Source: Desulfobacterales bacterium
GTDB taxonomy: Bacteria > Desulfobacterota > Desulfobacteria > Desulfobacterales > JAFDCJ01
Assembly (NCBI GenBank): GCA_020345785.1
Contig: CP070771.1
Location: forward strand, 5,498,818-5,509,549
Direction of reading: 5' to 3'
DNA length: 10,732 nucleotides
Within the stretch, counting starts at the first letter, position 1; every line of letters starts with the position of its first letter. The translations under genes and the position numbers were made by a program. Of the stretch, positions 7,244 through 10,732 are shown piece after piece. Under the pieces are notes generated by a model. That model had not been told where the DNA came from, searched no databases, and saw only the letters and a list, made by a program, of their open reading frames with translations.

Positions 7244-7624
7244 TTGCCGAGATATCTGCTGTATGCAATTTATGTCCTCATGATCCTGATCGGATTGGTT
7301 GCCATGTATTCGCTGCTGAATACCGGCAATCCGGACAGTTTGCTGCGTCCGTTTATCGCCGATCCGCAGAATGATTTTTATGTGGCGGTCATATCTTCGG
7401 TTCTGGTCTTTATTTTGGGATTTTTTGTCTTTTACTCGAGGGACCGGGAAGGGTTTCGTCAACTGGTGCAGTTGAATGCCGATCAAATCCGCAATTTTCG
7501 CCAAAAGGGAAAAAGCGATGAAGAAATTGCGGACGCCATCCTGGCCGCCATGGGCAGCCACAGTGGTTATCGACATAATTTAGCCAGGAAAAAACTCATT
7601 ATCGCCCTATCTGAATTCAAATAA
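7244..7624 (+). CDS. Two-helix membrane protein of unknown function
   Basis: The 126-residue product has two predicted membrane helices (about 4-25 and 45-64) joined by a short loop. A soluble, mainly helical tail of about 60 residues follows, containing IRNFRQKGKSDEEIADAIL (82-100). No family name can be given from reading alone. The start is TTG: the frame closes at TAG 7223, no ATG or GTG lies between, and AAGGGA sits about 7 nt upstream. The next ATG (residue 12) would remove half of the first helix. The stop codon overlaps the start of the next gene as TAATG, so the two are translationally coupled and probably work together. Positives around the second helix suggest the tail is cytoplasmic, which is an inference. 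Confidence 0.7.
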   Translation: MPRYLLYAIYVLMILIGLVAMYSLLNTGNPDSLLRPFIADPQNDFYVAVISSVLVFILGFFVFYSRDREGFRQLVQLNADQIRNFRQKGKSDEEIADAILAAMGSHSGYRHNLARKKLIIALSEFK

Positions 7625-8103
7625 TGTTGGAGATTTTAAAACAACAACAATGGCTGGTGATTGCCGTGGTCTTTTTCGGGATCATGGCCTATATCGCCTG
7701 GGTTCGCTGGCAAGATCGCAAATGGATTGACCGACGATTCGGCAGTCACAAACTATTGGCCATAAGCTTCGGTGTCAACTTTTTCGGCAGCGCAACCGAA
7801 CCGGGCAGGCCTCGCAAAAGCAGCGGATTTTTGCTGCTGCTTCCCGATCGACTTTTTTACCGCAGCCGGGTTAAAAAATTGGAGCTGGAAATACCGGCTT
7901 CCAAAATAGCACGGGTGTATCATGACCGATCCCACAAAGGCGTGAACCTGCATCAATCCCTGGTCAAAATCGATTTTCTGAATGCCCGCGATGAAAAAGA
8001 CACGGCTGCCTTTAAGGTGCCTTATCCGCCCCAGTGGATCAACGCCATTGAAAACAACCTGTTAAAGAAAAGAAAAAACCAATCCGGATTCGACCGTGGA
8101 TAA
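7624..8103 (+). CDS. Single-pass membrane protein with PH/GRAM-like domain
   Basis: The 159-residue product has one N-terminal membrane helix (about 10-27) followed by a basic stretch (WVRWQDRKWIDRR), which suggests the rest lies in the cytoplasm. Residues about 66-147 have the strand pattern of a bacterial PH or GRAM-like fold: GFLLLLPDRLFYRS, then a basic turn, then LELEIPASKIARV, a loop, SLVKIDFLN, and a closing helix after YPPQWINAIENNL. Such domains often sit at the inner face of membranes. This fold call is from pattern only and needs a profile search. The gene begins at the TAATG overlap with the preceding gene and ends 138 nt before the next. No catalytic motif is apparent. Confidence 0.7.
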   Translation: MLEILKQQQWLVIAVVFFGIMAYIAWVRWQDRKWIDRRFGSHKLLAISFGVNFFGSATEPGRPRKSSGFLLLLPDRLFYRSRVKKLELEIPASKIARVYHDRSHKGVNLHQSLVKIDFLNARDEKDTAAFKVPYPPQWINAIENNLLKKRKNQSGFDRG

Positions 8104-8129
8104 ACTCACAGACGGCTCAATCCAAAAGC

Positions 8130-8158
8130 TTTACCTCTCGCCAAAATTTCGCTAAAAT
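8130..8158 (+). promoter_or_regulatory. Candidate promoter for the 369-residue protein gene
   Basis: TTTACC (8130-8135, four of six consensus bases) is followed after exactly 17 nt by TAAAAT (8153-8158, five of six). It lies in the 138-nt gap before the gene at 8242 and would give a leader of about 77 nt. It suggests this gene can be transcribed apart from the two-gene unit before it. Confidence 0.4.
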
Positions 8159-8241
8159 AAATATAGATTTCGGCAAATAAAACTTAAAACGGTTCGGAAT
8201 GCTGCAATCAATTCGCTGGAGGTTGTCTTTCGCTCGCTCTC

Positions 8242-9351
8242 ATGGCCGGAGATCGGAAACGGTTTTTAGAAAAAGTTAATTTTAGAATCGCAACGCTGTT
8301 ATTTGCTGCGCTATCAATGTTTTCCTGCGGTTGGTTGGCCCCCCGCAAGCCCGCTTCGGACTTTACCCGCCTGGTCGAACTCATGCGACTCGAGGACCGC
8401 TCCACCCCGGTTTATCCATTTAATGATTTTGTGAAACGATTTGATCAGAGCGGCCATAAAACCACTCTGGCATACTTCAACAAACGCAGCGATTTGATAA
8501 ATAAAATTCGGAAAGACCTCGGCGGGAAGGATCTTCAATGGAGACTTGACGATTTTGAACAGCGACTGCTGTACGTGCCCGAAATCCGGGAGGAATACGC
8601 AGCGTTATACGAAAACTACTGCCATGAAGTGATTGATTTTATCTTGCAGGAAACCGAACTCGACAACCCCTTTACAAACATCGAAACCCTGGATCATATT
8701 AGACCCGAAATCCCGCAGAAAAAAGGGGTGGCGGTCTTTTTGGTACACAATCTGGCTAGGGAATATGTCGGAACCTATTCATTTTTCAACGAGAACCACC
8801 AAAAAGAAGTTAAAATCTCGCTGCGCGGCAGGATGTTTATCGGTGAAATCGGATCCTATTCATCGATGCTGGAAATTCAAGATGACGGAACAGTGCAATT
8901 TAGGCGGAACCGGTATACCATCTGGCAGAACAGTGCGGTGCTGCCCTACAATGCCTTGATCGTTCCTATCGAAGAAACACTGCACATTGCCCTCAGGCAG
9001 AGCACGGAAGCGGCCATTCTGAAACAGTTGCGTGCTCTTAATAAAAAAACATACCCGGAAGTCGAACAGATCGTCGAACACTGGATTTCAATTGAAGAGG
9101 CGGTTGTCGGCGGATTGGTCGATATTCTTTTTCCTCAGGTGGCATCCAGATATATCGCCGGCTTTCCACGGACCGAGATTGAAAAGTCCGTGCACTCAAA
9201 GTTGAGCATAAAAAAGTACCGTTATCTGCAGAAAGGAATCGAAGTGGTCAAAGCCATCGGCTTTAAAGCCGCGATTGGAATTTACCGTCGGCATCCCGAA
9301 AAATTTCGGGATATGGTGGTCTCTGGAACCGACCGAGCTTTGAAGCTGTGA
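8242..9351 (+). CDS. Exported protein or probable lipoprotein of unknown function
   Basis: The 369-residue product begins with a basic segment (MAGDRKRFLEKVNFR) and a hydrophobic stretch (about 16-28) ending in MFSC-G, a loose lipobox with Cys29 as the possible lipidated residue. An uncleaved anchor is the alternative. Residues about 40-155 are charged and helical. Residues 160-235 look beta-rich, and the rest is helical. A cluster of His and acidic residues, EETLH (244-248) and EHWISIEE (279-286), could bind a metal, but no standard HExxH motif is present. I do not recognise the family. The ATG at 8242 is the only usable start, since no in-frame ATG, GTG or TTG precedes it; the nearest GGAGG is about 19 nt upstream, so translation may be weak or the leader structured. 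Confidence 0.7.
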   Translation: MAGDRKRFLEKVNFRIATLLFAALSMFSCGWLAPRKPASDFTRLVELMRLEDRSTPVYPFNDFVKRFDQSGHKTTLAYFNKRSDLINKIRKDLGGKDLQWRLDDFEQRLLYVPEIREEYAALYENYCHEVIDFILQETELDNPFTNIETLDHIRPEIPQKKGVAVFLVHNLAREYVGTYSFFNENHQKEVKISLRGRMFIGEIGSYSSMLEIQDDGTVQFRRNRYTIWQNSAVLPYNALIVPIEETLHIALRQSTEAAILKQLRALNKKTYPEVEQIVEHWISIEEAVVGGLVDILFPQVASRYIAGFPRTEIEKSVHSKLSIKKYRYLQKGIEVVKAIGFKAAIGIYRRHPEKFRDMVVSGTDRALKL

Positions 9352-9424
9352 TACAACCGGTTTCGGATGGCAAACTCCGACCGCCTGCGCGCAATTGATC
9401 CCGCATTTGAGGTAAAATCAAAGC

Positions 9425-9451
9425 AAAAAAGGGGGGGAATTATCCCCCCCC
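9425..9451 (-). terminator. G/C-run intrinsic terminator of the small secreted-protein gene
   Basis: Seven G (9431-9437) and eight C (9444-9451) flank AATTAT, and six A (9425-9430) precede the G run. Read on the minus strand this is a G/C stem followed by TTTTTT, 31 nt after the stop codon at 9482. On the plus strand no T run follows, so it should terminate mainly the minus-strand transcript. Confidence 0.8.
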
Positions 9452-9481
9452 ATGATTGCATAAGATACTGAAGATGAGACG

Positions 9482-9769
9482 TTATTCGATGACCTTGTAG
9501 CTTTCGATCATTATCGTTTCATTATCGCCGGTGCCTTCCTCCACCGTGCCTTTCACCTCAACCTTAGCGCCCGACTTTTCGGAAACTTCAGCTGCCATAT
9601 CGTTGTCGCCGATCTCATAGATCTTCCCGCTTTCATCGACAATATTGCCGTCGTCACTCACGGTTCCGACAATCGTCATGGCCTCTCCCGCCCAAACATT
9701 TCCGACAAACAGGGTCGCCAAGAATAAGACTAAAACACTCATCCCAACAATGCTCTTTTTGCTAGTCAT
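9482..9769 (-). CDS. Small secreted OB-fold-like protein
   Basis: The 95-residue precursor has a clear signal peptide: MTSKK, a hydrophobic core (about 6-22), and a VWA-GEA cleavage site after residue 27. The mature chain of about 68 residues is acidic and alternates short beta strands with turns (TIVGTVSD, NIVDESGKIYEIG, GAKVEVKGTVEEG, ETIMIESYKVIE). That pattern resembles small periplasmic OB-fold proteins. It contains no cysteine, so it is not heme- or disulfide-based. The GGAGG at 9778-9782 is 8 nt before the ATG. It is a single-gene unit, convergent with the gene at 8242, with its own terminator. Ligand and role are unknown; binding of metal or small anions is possible in such folds but nothing here shows it. 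Confidence 0.75.
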   Translation of the reverse strand: MTSKKSIVGMSVLVLFLATLFVGNVWAGEAMTIVGTVSDDGNIVDESGKIYEIGDNDMAAEVSEKSGAKVEVKGTVEEGTGDNETIMIESYKVIE

Positions 9770-10081
9770 TTTTTATTCCTCCGTTCTGTTGAATTGTTTT
9801 TTTAGATCAAAATTCAAATCCATCGACCCCCGCACACCGGGCCGATTAAATGATTCAGGCATGGAGATGCAAAGAGACTGCCAGTTTTATAACCATTTGA
9901 TATTTAGGATAATTATTAAAATACGGCAGGTGTAATAGGAATTGGAAGTTCCGAATCACGACCGCTTTTACGCGTTTCTCAGGGGGATCAATACAACTAA
10001 CTCACTTAGAATATTACTAATATGAAACAATATGATAAGAAAGTCTAACCGTCCATTTTGATCAGCCTTCAATCGCCAACA

Positions 10082-10117
10082 GAATTCCGAGTTCTGTCGG
10101 AATTCCGAGTTCTGTCC
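10082..10117. repeat. 18-bp tandem duplication
   Basis: GAATTCCGAGTTCTGTCG at 10082-10099 is followed directly by a copy at 10100-10117 that differs only in the last base. Each unit contains an inverted CAGAA / TTCTG pair when the flanking CA is counted, and GGAATTCC spans the junction. It may be a protein-binding site pair or a simple slippage duplication. Confidence 0.8.
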
Positions 10118-10303
10118 GAAGGATTCTGCGATGAAGCCGCAATAGATGACACGCCGACCCTGAGGCGGGGCAAACGGCAGGAAGTTTGGGTTGGTAGGGT
10201 ACGCCGAAATAAGGTGTCGGAGGCGTCTGAGAAGTTATAGAGGGAAAAAAATATTCCTCACTCAAAACGGCTCAGCTTTGGGGGGATTCTCTGCAGGCGA
10301 AAA

Positions 10304-10393
10304 GGCAGAGCGCATAGAGCAGGGGCATAGGGTAAAGAAAAGCAAAACAATCCTTTTATTAAACGCTATGCGCTTTGCTCTCTGCTCTTTGCC
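10304..10393. repeat. Inverted pair of 7-bp repeat arrays forming a long hairpin
   Basis: The left arm (10304-10333) has GCA cores at 10305, 10312, 10319 and 10325. The right arm reads in strict 7-bp phase on the plus strand (ATGCGCT, TTGCTCT, CTGCTCT and so on from 10361 to 10395). The reverse complement of 10363-10393 matches the left arm over about 30 nt with about seven mismatches and one gap, leaving a 29-nt A/T-rich loop. On the minus strand a TTTT follows the stem, so it could end transcription of the regulator gene that stops at 10456. Confidence 0.65.
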
Positions 10394-10455
10394 ATCCTTG
10401 TCAATTTCTTGCATGTAGGTGCATCCTAAGACAACGAGTGTATCATGACATGTTC

Positions 10456-10732
10456 CTAATACAGCGCCGTTCCCCAGTCGTATTGCCGTTTTATGTAATT
10501 CAGAAACAAAGATGTTTCGGTCTTAATCACCCCGTCGATTTTGTTGATTTTCTCAAAGATCAGCTCATTGAGCTCATCGAGCGATTTGGCCACAAATTCC
10601 GTATCGATTCCCGTCCCGCCGGTCGTTTGAACAACAAACCACAACGGTTTCAATTTCTTCAATTCTTTTATAATACTGTCCATCTTCTTGATTTCAACAT
10701 GAATCCGGATATTGCCGACAATTTTAAATCCC
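10456..10732 (-). CDS. Lrp/AsnC-family regulator, C-terminal part only
   Basis: The frame is open to the right window edge without a stop, so the gene continues beyond 10732. The ATG at 10683 is an internal methionine. The 91 visible residues are the ligand-binding and oligomerisation (RAM) domain: GFKIVGNIRIHVEIKK, a helix (MDSIIKELKKL), LWFVVQTTGGTGIDTEFVAKSLDELNELI, and INKIDGVIKTETSLFLNYIK. The GGTGIDTEF turn and the GVIKTETSLFL strand match the family's characteristic positions. The N-terminal helix-turn-helix must lie outside the window. Lrp/AsnC proteins sense amino acids or related metabolites; whether this one acts on the pyrimidine genes about 3.3 kb away cannot be told. A free-standing RAM-domain protein is possible if no helix-turn-helix is found upstream. 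Confidence 0.8.
   Translation of the reverse strand, partial: GFKIVGNIRIHVEIKKMDSIIKELKKLKPLWFVVQTTGGTGIDTEFVAKSLDELNELIFEKINKIDGVIKTETSLFLNYIKRQYDWGTALY

Larger units (their letters stand above)
9770..10455. other. 686-bp gap without a convincing gene
   Basis: The left part (9783 to about 10060) is A/T-rich with stops in all frames, and may hold the promoter of the small secreted-protein gene, though I could not fix -35 and -10 boxes. The right part holds an 18-bp tandem duplication and an inverted pair of 7-bp repeat arrays. The short open frames here (10058-10240, 10191-10418, and 10062-10265 on the minus strand) have no good ribosome site and overlap the repeats, so they are not called as genes. 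Confidence 0.6.

Noticed and set aside
9425..9451. Terminator for the plus-strand gene ending at 9351
   Set aside because: The T run lies only on the minus-strand side of the stem, so it fits the convergent gene.
10058..10418. Short plus-strand open frames (60 and 75 codons)
   Set aside because: They translate through the 18-bp duplication and the heptad arrays, overlap each other and lack ribosome sites.
10456..10683. Complete 75-residue gene starting at the ATG at 10683
   Set aside because: The frame stays open to the window edge, and the upstream residues (GFKIVGNIRIHVEIKK) form the expected first strand of the RAM domain, so the ATG is internal.

Overview
The window centres on a complete reductive (dihydro-) pyrimidine catabolic locus arranged as two divergent units. 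On the minus strand, from about 4300 down to 42, run preT, preA and a dihydropyrimidinase gene. They encode the two subunits of an NAD(P)H-dependent dihydropyrimidine dehydrogenase and the ring-opening hydrolase. On the plus strand, from 4596 to 7102, run a beta-ureidopropionase gene and an NCS2 nucleobase permease gene. Together they can import uracil or thymine, reduce the ring, open it, and release beta-alanine (or beta-aminoisobutyrate), CO2 and ammonia. The 296-bp divergent spacer carries a good sigma70-type promoter for preT, weaker candidates for the plus-strand unit, and palindromic or tandem motifs that could be operator sites.

Downstream of a strong intrinsic terminator (7168-7213) lies a plus-strand block of three genes I do not recognise by name: a two-helix membrane protein, a single-pass protein with a PH/GRAM-like domain that is translationally coupled to it, and a 369-residue exported protein or probable lipoprotein. 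A convergent minus-strand gene encodes a small secreted protein that looks like a beta-rich OB-fold, and has its own G/C-run terminator. A gap of almost 700 bp follows, holding repeats and no convincing gene. At the right edge is the C-terminal ligand-binding half of an Lrp/AsnC-family regulator, whose N-terminal DNA-binding part lies outside the window.

The organism is most likely a Gram-negative anaerobe of the Desulfobacterota (deltaproteobacterial sulfate-reducer type). This is inferred from the iron-sulfur dehydrogenase, the general protein character, the strong AGGAGG ribosome sites with several GTG/TTG starts, and the intergenic style; the sequence alone does not prove it. The most unusual DNA-level feature is a set of degenerate tandem repeats with a strict 7-bp period, differing in sequence from place to place, found only in gene-free DNA (1-29, 2774-2801, 2924-2951, and an inverted pair at 10304-10393). 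I found no CRISPR array, tRNA, rRNA, IS element or obvious defence system.
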